Shown: positions 10,950 through 21,748 of the stretch, piece by piece | Layout of the letters: every line of letters begins with the position of its first letter | How positions within the stretch are numbered: the stretch's first letter is position 1 | Source: Odontesthes bonariensis | Taxonomy: Eukaryota; Chordata; Actinopteri; Atheriniformes; Atherinopsidae | DNA: 64,000 bases | Assembly: GCF_027942865.1 (NCBI RefSeq) | Contig: NW_027457389.1 | Span: 1-64,000, forward strand | Direction of reading: 5' to 3' | Position numbers and translations under genes: made by a program | Notes under the pieces: generated by a model | Database searches by the model: none | The model's input: the letters and a program-made list of their open reading frames with translations, nothing else | Told to the model about the DNA's origin: nothing

Positions 10950-13257
10950 TCAGTCTTTTTTTTCAGTTTTTTTGGGTGGACTCTTCCATCGCAGTTTGAA
11001 GTCAGTCAATCCCTGACGTGTCAGCAAGTCGTTCATCTGAAGAGGAATTAAATAAGCAGTCACCGACATAACCATAATTTATACTGAAATAAAAACGGGG
11101 ACAGAAAGTTTTACCTGCTGGAGGACCTGGCTGTAAATAGCTGGATCAGTCAGGTCAGCATCAGTCTCAGTCGTTATCTTGAAAGTGGAACTGAACATCC
11201 TTGAAACTGAACATAAACACTGAGTCAGAAATAATGGGACACATTTTAACTGAAAAGAAAATGTATTTCTTTATTACGTTGTGAATAATCACCTTGATGG
11301 CAGATGAATGGCTTCTTGGAACTACAGTAGTAATTAACCCACCTGTGCGATGTATCTGCCATCACACAGTGTCTGTTATCACCACCATATTTCCTCTTGT
11401 CTTCAGGGTTCCAGTTGGTGAAGGAGCTTTTGCTCTTGTCGGACCAAGTCCATGGAACTCTGTACAGACCGATCCAAGGTGTAGTTCCAGATGGTTTTGT
11501 CCTGTTAGCCTCAGCGTTTTCTTCCTCATTTTCAATCATTGCTAAGTCCGTGTAGTGTTTCCTGCAGTACTCTTGAGCAGACTTCCATGTTACCCCTTGT
11601 GAGATGTACACATAGTTTTTCTTGTTTTGCTTTGTAACTGCAACAGAAAATAAACCAGTGGAAGTTCAATTATTCCTCTTGTGCTGCATTTCAGTTTGTT
11701 TTTGCACAATGATGAAGATATTGATAACGACTGCTCAGCTGTTCCCAAGTGCTTAGATAGAAGCCAACAAGAACTATTTACTGGAAACCTGCCAGCTTGT
11801 GGTTCTCCTAAGGGTGTCACGCCCATGGGATTTTCCCATGTTTTTAGTTTTATGTTTTACATATTTTAGGTTTTATGTCTTGGGTTCATGTTTTGCCATT
11901 TGCTTTTCCCCTCACTTCACTTACCAGCTCATTAGTTTCACTCACTTCACCTGTCTTTTTCCCCTCAGCTGCACTCACTCACCTGTCACTCAGTCCCTAT
12001 TTAGTTTCCAGGCTAGTTTTCTTTGTCGATTTTCACCCCTCATGCTACGCCTCCACGATAAGTTAAGTGTTTTTTATGTATCATACCAAGTCTTTTGTTT
12101 TCGTTAGCCTCAGCCATGTTTATGTCTTTTGTTCCACAGTTAAGTTTCTTGTTGAGCCTTGAATTATAATTTAGAGGACATTCGCACAAGGTCATGAAAT
12201 AGCAGCTCCCTCTACGTTTAGATAATAATAACAATAATGATCTAAATATAAATAAGCCTAACAATAAGGCTTCATGACTGCTGGCACATACAAAGAGCAT
12301 CAAATGAATGTATACGTTTCCTTATTTAAATAGAATCTATTATAGTTATAGTTACTAAGACGTGCGTAAAGTTTTATGTGCTTGGCACTCAGGGTGTTCC
12401 ACAGTAAGAGGCATAAAGAGAAGCTTTGCTGCACCGGAGGAGACACCTTTTATTACTATTTACGAAAAAATCTTTTAAAAATCACTGGATTAAATCTATA
12501 AAACATGACTTACCATTGTAGCAAATAAAGTCTCTGGTCTGGGAACAATCCGTATCAAACCATACTCCTGCGGTTTCCATCGCTACACACGTTTCCTTTG
12601 CCCCTTTGTAATCTGGTTGACCAGAATCCCACATCTGGAAACCGGTTTTGCTCGTTTCCCCGGTCGTTGACCATCTCCAAGAGTTGGTGTCATTGCCCAT
12701 GGAAGTTTTCCAGGACTTGGGGTCATCCCAGAGTCCGATCCACGCCCAGGAATAAGAGAAATCTACTTTCAGCCTGCTTATATCATCCATGCTTTCGAAG
12801 GTGGCCAAGTCGGTGTATTTGTCTCTGCAGTACTGTTGAGCGTCGGTCCAATTCATTTGTAAGTTAACATAGTGGTAATGACGCGCGGGGCACTGTGAGC
12901 AGGAGCTGAGGTCAAGTCCTACATACAGATGGAGGATGTAGTTAGTGTTTATTGAATAATTTAAACAAATGAAACTAAATTTGTACTACAGGGCAGAAAA
13001 TGTTGGTATAAACAGAGGTGTATTGTTGTAGTGTTTTGTTTAATTAATAAAGTCAGTTACTGTTTACTGGAAAAATACTGTTAGATTTTATCCCCTTTTT
13101 CTGTGTTTCAATAGAAGAAAACTGTCTTCTGTCATCACCTGTCGATGTGGTATGATTAAAAAAGAGAAACACTCATTTATTTCATCGATAATGCTGAAAC
13201 ATTAATGCTCTTACCAAAGAACAGAGCAGCCATCATCATCATCATGAACCCATCCAT
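10950..13257 (-). CDS. Secreted double C-type lectin domain protein, copy C (intact, 323 aa)
   Basis: Exons in transcript order: 13257-13215, 12918-12514, 11637-11293, 11206-11115 and 11036-10950, all phase-consistent with GT/AG borders. Exon 1 encodes a methionine-rich signal peptide starting MDGFMMMMM. CTLD1 (about residues 15-149) has WIGLWDDP and QPD, with WFD in place of WND. CTLD2 (about 150-264) has WIGLYRVP but no EPN/QPD and carries an extra codon near its variable segment. The linker exon is one codon longer than in B, D and E (VSRMFSSTFK against VSRMTSTFK). The C-terminal exon ends in a lysine-rich WKSPPKKTEKKD. Intron 2 contains an LTR fragment at 11815-12147. The paralogue at the same place in the right unit is copy E. 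A soluble sugar- or pathogen-binding role is inferred from the fold. Confidence 0.88.
11815..12147 (+). mobile_element. Truncated solo LTR in lectin C intron
   Basis: It starts TGTCACGCCCATGGG and shares blocks with the LTR at 42309-42752: CCTCAGCTGCACTCA, CTATTTAGTTTCCAGG, CATGCTACGCC and TTCCACAGTT. Lectins B, D and E lack it at the same intron position. The 3' part of the LTR is missing and no clean target duplication remains. It is a relative of the young element, not the same copy. Confidence 0.7.
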
Positions 13258-13803
13258 TTTGATGTTTACTGCAAACAAGAAGATAATGTGACACAAAACC
13301 AGCTGTAAAGCTTCTACATGACTTTATTTGCAAATATTTCCAAACGAATACTTGTTATATCTGGATTTATTCTGCCTGAGTGAGATCTCTACTGGTTGAA
13401 AACTGGAATAATCCAAAATTATTCTCAAATTTATCCACCTTACAATCATTAAAATAACCAAGAAAAAACAGATTGCAACAAAAGAAAGTTTGTGGTTCTT
13501 TATGAAGATGAGCCCAAAAGAAATAAATGATTTTTAGTATATTGCCTGATTAGTTTCCTGTTGACTGATGGTCAAATTTATATGTAAACTCAGTAACTAA
13601 CTTAGTCTGTACTTGTTCACAGCTATAAACCATCAAAGGTTTTGATTTTGTCATCGAGAAAGAAGATTTTTACCAAATGAAACTCAACTAAAAGTTGACT
13701 GTATGATTTAAAAACTAGCTCCATGTGAGTCTTTCAGTCACATTGTAAAGGTTTGATACTCTATTCATCTGATAAGTACATTGGAAATATTAAAGTTACT
13801 TAC

Positions 13804-13919
13804 AAGTCTGAGTACAACGGCCGGAGGTTCTGAAGTCCGGTATGAATTGAACTGGTATATATGTGAAGTCGGACGTTAGACTGTATGAAAAATTCTTGGC
13901 GTAATTTTCATATGCAAAG
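13804..13919 (-). promoter_or_regulatory. Lectin copy C promoter and 5' untranslated exon
   Basis: Same arrangement as copy A: octamer-like CTTTGCATATG (13909-13919), TATA-like TATATACC (13854-13861) and an untranslated exon ending at 13804 with a GTAAGT donor. It is followed by an intron to the acceptor upstream of 13257. Confidence 0.6.
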
Positions 13920-14074
13920 TTTTCCTTTGGGGAAGTTATTTTTTGTGGGCTGTCCTTCCACTGCTTAGAGATCAATACAGTCTCTGTAAAACTGACTACA
14001 GTGAGGAAAAAAGTCATTTCAGGACCAATAGAGGCCTAAAATCGATTTACGTCTATAGATCGATAGATAAATAT

Positions 14075-14350
14075 GTTAATGTTTAACGTGGGTTGAGGTC
14101 AGGACTGCAGGAAGGCCATTCCATTGTCTGCACTCCCAAATTCCGGAGGTAGTCTTTGATAAAGCCTGCTCTGTGGGGGCGAGGGTGGTCATCTTAGAGG
14201 ATAGACTTTGGTCCCAGATCTTGTAGATAAGGGATTGCTACTGGTGAAAGAATCTCATCTTGATATCTCTCTCCATTCTGATTCCCTCCAATGATGACAA
14301 GCCTTGTGAGGAAGATGCTGCCCCACATCGTCACACTGTCTCCACCGAAA
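14075..14350 (-). mobile_element. Tc1/mariner remnant
   Basis: GGTTGAGGTCAGGACTGCAG, a GGTCATCTTAGAGGATAG region and a block about CCTTGTGAGGAAGATGCTGC are typical antisense Tc1 transposase sequence. It is a fragment without an open transposase frame. An identical copy is at 50049-50325. Confidence 0.7.
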
Positions 14351-14354
14351 GCTG

Positions 14355-14860
14355 TTATCCTACACTGTAAAACCCGATAAGTTATTTTAACTCAAAATAT
14401 TTTTTAAATTGATTACATTGAAAGTTTTGAGTAGTAGTATTTTAGTAAACGATTTTTGAAACGATTTTTTTAAGTAATAAAAACATCCTTGTTCAAGTAC
14501 TTTTTACTTGTTTAGTTTACTCAATTTTTACTCAATTTTTTTAATGTACAAAAAGTAAAGATAGTTACTTTTACTCAGTATTTTTGTTTTGAAAGCAAGT
14601 ATAGCTAACTGTAAAATTTAAATTATGTAAACTTAACTTGTTTAAGTTCAGGAAAGCTATACAAACCTCTTAAAACTTAAACATTTTACTTAACATCTTC
14701 TCAATTCTAGAAGTTAGTTACTTCATTTTTTTTGTTGAAAATGATTACATAAATTAAATTGTGTATTTTTGACTCAAACACAAGCACATTAAAAACATTA
14801 AATACAGTTTAACGCACATGATTTAACTTAAGTTACTCTTTTATTGAGTTACAACTACAA
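14355..14860. repeat. AT-rich interspersed repeat
   Basis: It starts CACTGTAAAACCCGATAAG and continues with runs rich in AGTTACTTTTACTCA-type motifs, resembling a small non-autonomous DNA element. I could not define matching termini or a target duplication. The duplicate lies at about 50336-50832. No gene seen. Confidence 0.4.
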
Positions 14861-14929
14861 ATATACACAAATACTATTATATATAATACTATTATAATAC
14901 TAGTAATACAAATACTATTAAATAATATT

Positions 14930-14933
<4 letters not shown>

Positions 14934-14976
<43 letters not shown>
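14934..14976. repeat. TA microsatellite
   Basis: An uninterrupted AT dinucleotide run of about 40 bases. The same run is present near 50907-50948. Confidence 0.95.
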
Positions 14977-14983
<7 letters not shown>

Positions 14984-15188
14984 GTATATACACAGCACAC
15001 TCCTCTTACCACTATTTTCATTTGCAAAGATTGACCTCTATGGTTCTCTTTCTCTATAAGGATATTTTGGGCAGTAATAGCCTTCATTCAACATGTTCAC
15101 ACTAAAGGGCCCAGAGAGTGTGGGGAAGGCATGCAGCAAAGGGCGTCGGTATTGGCTTGGGTTGGGGTTGTAGTGTATTGTTTACTGA

Positions 15189-15315
15189 TTCAAGGTAAAC
15201 ACAAGAAACTTGTGCTAAAGGAAAAACAAAAATGGACCAGACTCAGTGAATAATTCCCTATACTCCCTATATAGATCAGTGAGCAATGCTGACCAACATG
15301 TCATTGGGGTCATCA
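15189..15315. repeat. Long direct repeat flanking the LINE, left arm
   Basis: GATTCAAGGTAAACACAAG through CAACATGTCATTGGGG recurs at 20796 to about 20908 on the other side of the LINE, and again around the right-hand LINE copy (51161-51287 and 56812-56945). The arms are about 110-125 bp. They may be an unusually long target-site duplication. Confidence 0.7.
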
Positions 15316-15783
15316 GCTGGGAACCTCCTTTCATCAGTGTTTCGTCGAGTTGGGCCCACGACACCTCCAGGAGGCTAGACAATGACCACTGGCGTCCCAG
15401 AGTCACCCCCCTAATGCCAGCCAACACTGCTCCTCACACCACAACAACCATCTTTTACAGCCACAAGCTACCTCAGCCTCTCACCAACTGCACACCAGTC
15501 ACAGCGGGGTGGGGATTCAAACCCTGGTTATGGTAGGGAGTAATGAAAATATAGAGGGTGCCAGAGGTGGAGGCAGGACAAGACACAATAGCAGATTCAG
15601 CAGACACTCGCCTTAACAGTCCTATAATCACTAAAAATGCCAGCAAAAACTAAGCCATACAACTCACTCAAAGCCAACTCACTCAAAATGGCCGCCTGGT
15701 TTCAAAAGGCTCACATGGGCCGCACCCTACACTTAAATATCTTGAACTTCTTCTTTGCTTTTCCAAAAGTCTGTTTACCCTAT

Positions 15784-17144
15784 TGCCCCTTTTCCACCGC
15801 CAAGCTAGCCCTACTCTACTCGGTTCGATATAGCCCGACACTACACCACACGACACGGCACCAGTAACATTTTCTTTTCCACCAGAAACCGAGACCTGGA
15901 AGTGGGCGGAGTCCGCCCGTTCACCACTAACGTGACGTCGGTTTCAGGTGATTACAAAGTGTCACGCCGCGGTTAGTCAAAAGTAAACACAACGATGGAG
16001 TGTAATGTGTAACGCAGTTGACAATCCATATTGTTTAGTTAAACCAAGCTCTTTATTAAAAAAGACAGTACAAAAGTAAACAGCAGGAGTTGTCTCAGAT
16101 ACAGGCGTCGACGCCAGTGTTGGTGCCGGTGGAATGCAGATAGCAGCTGTTGCCTCAGCTGCAGATTGCGATGCCAGTGTCGGTTCTGAAGCCTGCAGGA
16201 TTGGAGGATCTTCGCTGACCTCAGCAACCGAACACTCATCGGTTGCACAAACCGAGTCTTGAGGGAAAAAAAATAAAAAGTGTGAACATACGAAACGCAT
16301 ACACGTAACCGCATAGGTGAGACACTGTGCTAGCCTTCCAAAACAGCGTTGTTTGCTAGCTCACTCAGAACAACTTACATGAGACACCTGTGTAACGTTT
16401 TACACAAGTTAAAGACTGAACATGTATTTGTTACGATATAAAACATGCATTTGTTAAGATATAAGCGTTGCACCAAGGGGATAAGAACAACACTTACCAT
16501 TTTCCATCGCCTCCAACAAAGACGTCGCCGAATCCACGCCGTTCGCCGGGCGGTGACCGTAAATGCCGTCCATTTGGTCGAACCACTTCCATGTCTTTCG
16601 GTTTGACCCACTCCGGCTGTTGTGGTCCTTTACCTGCCGGTAATCACTCTTCAGCTTGTCTCGGTACTGCTGAGAATTCCGGTGATAGCCATGGTTAGCC
16701 ATCAGCTTGGCTTCTCATTTCGTGTTGCTCCGTCCAGTTCCTTCTGTACGCGGTCCTCGGCCACCACACACAGAAAGGTCTGCACCTCGCTCACTGTCCA
16801 TGGGTTGGCTTTCCTTCTCTGGTCTTCCATCTTCGCAATTCTGTTTATTCTCTGTTGCTCTCGCAGGTGTGTTTTCATACATGGCGGGTGATTATATAAA
16901 GCTCCCCGAGCTTCGTTGCGTGTATGACGTAATTTCACCTGACCAATCAGTGGACAGCACTAATCACGTGACGTTTTTAGCACCGACTAGTACCTACTAG
17001 ACCCACCTCTGAAGCAGGTACTTGCTGGGGCTCAAAATTGTAATGGGTCCCACCTTCAACCCGCGGTGGAAAAGCTCACAATCAGGGTAGAGTGGGACCG
17101 TGTAGAGCTGTGTTGGTACAAAAATGTTCGGTGGAAAAGGGGCA
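15784..17144 (-). mobile_element. Harbinger/ISL2EU-like element nested in LINE
   Basis: Terminal inverted repeats TGCCCCTTTTCCACCG (left) and CGGTGGAAAAGGGGCA (right) bound a 1.36 kb element inserted between the LINE endonuclease region and its 3' untranslated part. The only gene recognisable inside is a broken Myb/SANT-like protein. No transposase is visible, so it would depend on enzymes elsewhere. A target duplication could not be resolved. The same element is at 51756-53116. Confidence 0.75.
16050..16830 (-). pseudogene. Harbinger Myb/SANT-like accessory protein, broken
   Basis: Transcribed on the minus strand. Exon 1 starts MEDQRRKANPWTVSEVQTFL, the opening of a Myb/SANT-like DNA-binding domain, and continues with HRNSQQYRDKLKSDYRQVKD and RKTWKWFDQMDGIYGHRP. 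The two parts are in different frames around 16700, with residues missing between RNEK and MANHGY, so the domain is interrupted. A donor GTAAGTG follows ...LEAMENG near 16500. A second exon (about 16050-16262) encodes an acidic, alanine/threonine-rich tail and is followed by AATAAAG. Such proteins accompany Harbinger transposases and are thought to help DNA binding and nuclear import. Confidence 0.65.
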
Positions 17145-17145
17145 T

Positions 17146-20100
17146 GAGTGCTGCCCCTGCTGGGCCCCCAGCTGCTATTGCTTCTTCTAATCCAAATCCA
17201 CTGACTGGACTTTACTGGCTCATCAGACACTTCCTTCACTATTTTCCTCACACTCTGTCCACTTACACCCAACTCCCTCAACGATAAGACAACAGACTTT
17301 GCAACAAATCCTCTACATCCTACTTCCACTGGACATATCCTAACTTTCCATCCTCGCTACTCTGCTTCTGCCCCCAACTCCACATATCTAAGCTTTTTAC
17401 TTTCATATGCTTCTGCTACTAATTCCTCCCAAGGAACAGTCAGCTCTATGAAATAGACTCTCATTCTACTCCTAGACCATAAGACTATATCAGGCCTTAG
17501 ATTTGTAGAGGCTATCTCCTGGGGAACAACAAGCTTATTTCATAAATCTACCTGCATCTCCCAATCACAAGCATCCTCCAAGCTGCCGTGCCTCCTTATC
17601 GTCTTATTAACTTTCTCCCCCTCTTGAACAAACTGAATTGCAACTCTCTTCACCTTAGACCCTCCTAAGTTTACCTGCCTTCGTTTATCTTCAATACCTG
17701 CAGCTAAGCTTCTTAATACTTGGTCATGTCGCCATGTATACCGGCCTTGTGACAGACTAACCTTACAACCTGACAAAATATGCCTTAGAGTTGCAGTACC
17801 TGAACATAACGAGCATAACGGGTCTCCATTTACCCAGAGTTTTAGGTTCTGGGGAGTTGGCAATACATCATATGTTGCCCCTATCAAAAGTCTAATACTC
17901 CTTTCGTCCATACTCCACGGTTCTTTCCAACTAAGCTTTTTCTTCTCTACACCTTCCCAATTCAACCACCGTCCCTGCTTAGCCTGAGCCACTGCCTTTG
18001 CACCCCTTAACATTTCCTCCTGTCTACGAACCTGCTCAACAACTAGCTTTCTCTTCTCCTTGGGACCTGCTCTACTCCACACTGGTTTGCCTGGACCAAG
18101 CCCCAAGCCTCCCCGGCCTATTTGCACATTACCCACAATGTCTAAGAGTTTCTTCTGCCTCCTGAGCTGCCATTCTTGGTTTCCACTTCCTCCCCTTGGT
18201 TGGGTTTGGAACCACCTTACTAACTACCACATCTTTACTCCCAGCTAACAGGAGCTCTGTCCTAACTTTAGTAAATTTAAACTCCTCTACTAGACTAGAT
18301 ACTGGGAGCTGGAGTATGCCTTTCCCATAAAGTGCCACCGTACTTAAGCATCTAGGAACACCTGGCCACTTCCTAATATAAAAACTAACTAATCTTTCCA
18401 TTTTTTCTACAACAGATAATGGAATCTCATACACAGACAGTGGCCACATCAACCTAGGAAATAATCCAAACTGCAGACACCACAGCTTCAACTTTCCTGG
18501 AAGCTCCGATTTATCTATTCTATCCAGTCCCTCAGCAACATCTTTCCGAAACTGCACTGCCTGCTCTCCATCATTCATGTCTGCCTGGTACCACCTGCCT
18601 AAACTCTTTACTGCCTTTTCCCTAATTATTGGAATGTTTTCTTCATCTATTAAAAACTTTCTATCAGTTAATTTCCCTCTACTTATTGAGATACTTCTAG
18701 ACTTAGTAGGTTTGATTTTCATACCAGCCCACTTTAGATTTTTATTAAGTCTCTCAAGTATTCTCTTCATACGTGGCACTGTTGTAGTCACTAACGTCAT
18801 ATCATCCATGTATGCTCTAATTGGTGTAAGACGCATGCCATCCTGACGTCTCTCTCCACCTACAACCCACTTGGAAGCTCTAATAATTATCTCCATCGCC
18901 ATTGTAAATGCTAATGGAGAAATCGTACACCCTGCCATAATGCCTATTTCTAGCCTCTGCCAACCTGTTGTGAAACCTGCTGTACTTAGGCACAGTCTAA
19001 TATCCTGAAAATATGCTCTTGCTAAGTTAACAACTACTATGGGCACTCTAAAATACTGAAACGCTTTCCAAATAAGGCTATGTGGCACTGAACCAAATAC
19101 ATTTGCTAGATCCAGAAATATAACATGCAAGTCTTTTTTTCTCAATCTTGGCTGTCTGAATCTGATGCCAAATCATGCTAGTGTGCTCTAAACACCCTGC
19201 TAAACCTGGTATTCCTGCCTTCTGCACAGTAGTATCTATCAAGCTATTCTTTTCTAAATAACTAGCTAATCTCTGTGCAACTAAACTAAAGAAAATCTTC
19301 CCCTCGACATTTAGGAGAGAGATCATCCGGAACTGACTCAGGTCCGAGGACTCTTTCTCCTTTGGAATAATAACGCCTCCTGCCCTACGCCATGCTCTAG
19401 GAATAACCTGTTTCTCCCAAACTATTCTTAATTGCCTCCACAAAATCTTTAGGATATCAGGTGCACTTTTATAAACCCGGTAGGGGACTCCATTTGGCCC
19501 TGGGGCCGACGAAGCCTTTGCACGCCTGACTACCTCCTCAACCTCTTTCCACCTAGGTGGTCTAACATCCATCTTATGAGCTATCTCTCCTAATGGTGGC
19601 ATGTCAGGTGGAAGGCCTACTACTCTACGCTGCTCAAGATCTGAATATGTATTTCTTAGATACTCTTCCACCTCTGACTTTGTTGCCTTAAGCTGCCCTC
19701 CCTTTTCCTGGTTAAACAATCCTTTAAAAAACTTGAACGGGTCCCTGTAAAATGCAGTCCTTACATATTCTTTCTTCTTTCTCTTTTTCCTAAGACATTC
19801 AGCCCTTCTGAGTATTGCTAGCCTGTTTCTTCTGTAACTCTTTTCCACTGCTTTCTTAAATTTCTTCTTTCCTTAACCAATTTCTCCATCTCTTTTTGCC
19901 GTCTAGACTTAACTAAATGTACTCTTTCAACCCTCTTTCTATCTTGCACCCCAAATATTTCTATACCATAGGAGTAAATTATATCTCCCATCTTCTCTAG
20001 CCTATCGCTTGCTTTTCCTCCTAACCTACCCAATACTATCGACAAATCTTTATTGACTGCCTCCCATTCTTTGTTACTATTTGCCCTAGGCCACTTAACT

Positions 20101-20547
20101 CTAGCTTTCTGCTCCATATTTCTCTCTATAACTGGCCTGTTCACCTCAGTATCAGCTGCATCCCTTCTTAGAACCTCCTCCGTAGCTGTGTTATTGATAT
20201 CCTTCGGACTGTGGTTTTCTACCTGCCACTGGACTTCATCTGACTTACTCGATTGACTTCTTAAAAAGTACTGATCGATTCGGCCACACTGCCCTTCCTT
20301 TACCACATCTCTTTCTTCCCTGATGCATTTTAAGTCCTCTAACTGATGTTACTTTCTGCCAGCCACAAGGACAAACCTGGAGCTTACTTCCCTCTAGTCT
20401 ACCACTTTTATTTTGTCCAACTACGCTCTCTTTCCTCTGAGAACTATTCTGGTCAGTTCTAGCCCTAGAGAATAGGTCTGTCCCCCTATCCTTCACTGAC
20501 TCGCGTATCCACCTCATAGTCATGTTCGTTCCAGTGTCAGTTGCCAT
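17146..20547 (-). pseudogene. LINE polyprotein: zinc finger, reverse transcriptase, RLE-type endonuclease (disabled)
   Basis: Reading from 20547 leftward: a zinc finger (VCPCGWQKV...KMHQGRKRC), a basic coiled region, then the reverse transcriptase from about 19848 to 18129 with SSAPGPNGVPYR, GIPGLAGC and the catalytic AYMDDM. A C-terminal part (18136-17540) has a CSLCSGTATLRHILSGC knuckle. After an in-frame TGA come LRPDIVLWS and VYFIELTVPWEE, the PD...E core of a restriction-like endonuclease, then a second stop. Frameshifts lie near 19140 (poly-A run), 18130 and 19830. A 2-base deletion near 20306 and a deletion near 19820 are private to this copy; the stops and the first two frameshifts are shared with 53118-56559. 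Confidence 0.85.
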
Positions 20548-20796
20548 GTAGTCTGCCTGTGAGTCATCTTCCGCCCCTGCTCTCGCTGACTCTTGGGGTA
20601 TTCTCTTTAATCTATTTGTAGCTTATGCTGGTTGTAACAAAGCTGCTAGGCCTCGCTACCGCTACCATGGATTGCTAGCTCATGGCAGCACCTTTGGGGT
20701 CTTTGCCTCCTGTCAGCTGTCTTTCCAATCTGTCACATGGTCTTTCCCTTCTTGTCAGCTGCCCTATTCACAACAGTCACTAGCTAGGCTGGATTT

Positions 20797-20908
20797 GTAT
20801 TCAAGGTAAACACAAGAAACTTGTGCTAAAGGAAAAAAAAATGGACCAGACTCAGTGAATAATTCCCTATACTAGATTAGTGAGCAATGCTGACCAACAT
20901 GTCATTCT
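20797..20908. repeat. Long direct repeat flanking the LINE, right arm
   Basis: Matches 15190-15302 with a short deletion (CTCCCTATATAGATCAG reduced to AGATTAG). It abuts the 5' end of the LINE and runs directly into the ORF segment at 20909. Confidence 0.7.
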
Positions 20909-21039
20909 TCTTGTCTTGGCTCTCGGTGGAAGAGGTCGCATTTTTCTCTGCTCCTCCCTCCCTTTTTTTGCCCTGCTCAGCGTGTCTGCGTGTGTGTCTT
21001 TTGGAGCATCTTTTTACATATCAGACGAATTCAAGTAAG

Positions 21040-21420
21040 ATGGATTTGGTCAGCTGGGGTCTCAATGCTTTTGATCAAATTTTCTCAAATGCGAAGTTGA
21101 GGAAAGGAGAAGCCTCATGCCCCGACAGGACATTCTTCGCTGGATACTCGGAGGACGCCTGGGGGAAATGGCGTACCGTGTGTTTAGCGTTGCTGGCTGT
21201 CGAGGACGCGGAAGACGTCTACATATTCGGATTTATGATACTCGGGTTCCTGCTGTTAAGAGTTGGAGGATACCTGGTATATTGTGAAATTAAGAGATCA
21301 TGGAAGGCATTCAATGGGGTCACAAGAGCAATCAACGCTCAGACTGAGATGCTACGTGAGCAGAATCGGAAGCTGGAGGCGATCCTTGCGCAGGTTCGCA
21401 GGCTGCAAACAAGAAGATAA
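21040..21420 (+). CDS. Small membrane/coiled-coil protein ORF, 126 aa, unidentified
   Basis: An open frame starting MDLVSWGLNAFDQIF (an in-frame start at 20887 would add 51 residues of unlikely sequence). Residues about 60-81 form one hydrophobic membrane-spanning segment (VYIFGFMILGFLLLRVGGYL). Residues about 93-122 look like an amphipathic coiled coil (TEMLREQNRKLEAILAQV). I do not recognise the family. The last codons and the stop come from lectin-type flank shared with 57172 onward, so the natural C-terminus may be replaced. The segment 20909-21403 is absent from the right unit, where lectin exon F sits instead. It could be a fragment of a transposon- or retroelement-encoded protein, or a captured host exon. 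Confidence 0.45.
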   Translation: MDLVSWGLNAFDQIFSNAKLRKGEASCPDRTFFAGYSEDAWGKWRTVCLALLAVEDAEDVYIFGFMILGFLLLRVGGYLVYCEIKRSWKAFNGVTRAINAQTEMLREQNRKLEAILAQVRRLQTRR

Positions 21421-21748
21421 TGTGACATAAATTCAGCTGTAAAGCTTCTGCGTGACTATTTGTTTACAAATATTTTGGGAAAATAAACAAAATGTGTTGG
21501 ACACATAAACCATTCATTCTTCATTTTCTTGTTTGCTCAATTTCATATTATGAAAGACATATGCAAATAGACGTACAGTCGGAGCGCACTGCTCCTACCA
21601 CTATTTCCATATGCAAAGATTGACCTCAAAGGTTCTCTTTCTCTTTAAGGGCAGAAATAGCCTTCATTCAACAGTAGGTACACGCAAAAGGGCCCAGAGA
21701 GTGTGGGGAAGGCATGCAGCAAAGGGCCTCGGCTTACACGCATATGAA
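21421..21748. other. Lectin-type upstream flank with paired octamer sites
   Basis: Matches the flank upstream of lectin exon F (57175-57515). It contains a perfect octamer in CATATGCAAAT (21558-21568) and CATATGCAAAG (21608-21618), 40 bases apart. Here it is detached from any lectin exon. Confidence 0.5.

Larger units (their letters stand above)
15316..20796 (-). mobile_element. Restriction-endonuclease type LINE, left copy (with nested Harbinger)
   Basis: A minus-strand non-LTR retrotransposon about 5.5 kb long, including a nested 1.36 kb DNA transposon at 15784-17144. It encodes an N-terminal zinc finger, a reverse transcriptase with YMDD, a C-terminal CCHC knuckle and a PD-(D/E)XK-like endonuclease segment. 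This domain order is that of the R2/R4/NeSL group of LINEs; the exact clade is not assigned. The 3' untranslated part (15316-15783) is conserved in the right copy. Both copies are inactive. Confidence 0.85.

Noticed and set aside
16454-16938. Possible intact host Myb/SANT gene
   Set aside because: It lies between Harbinger inverted termini and is broken between two frames.
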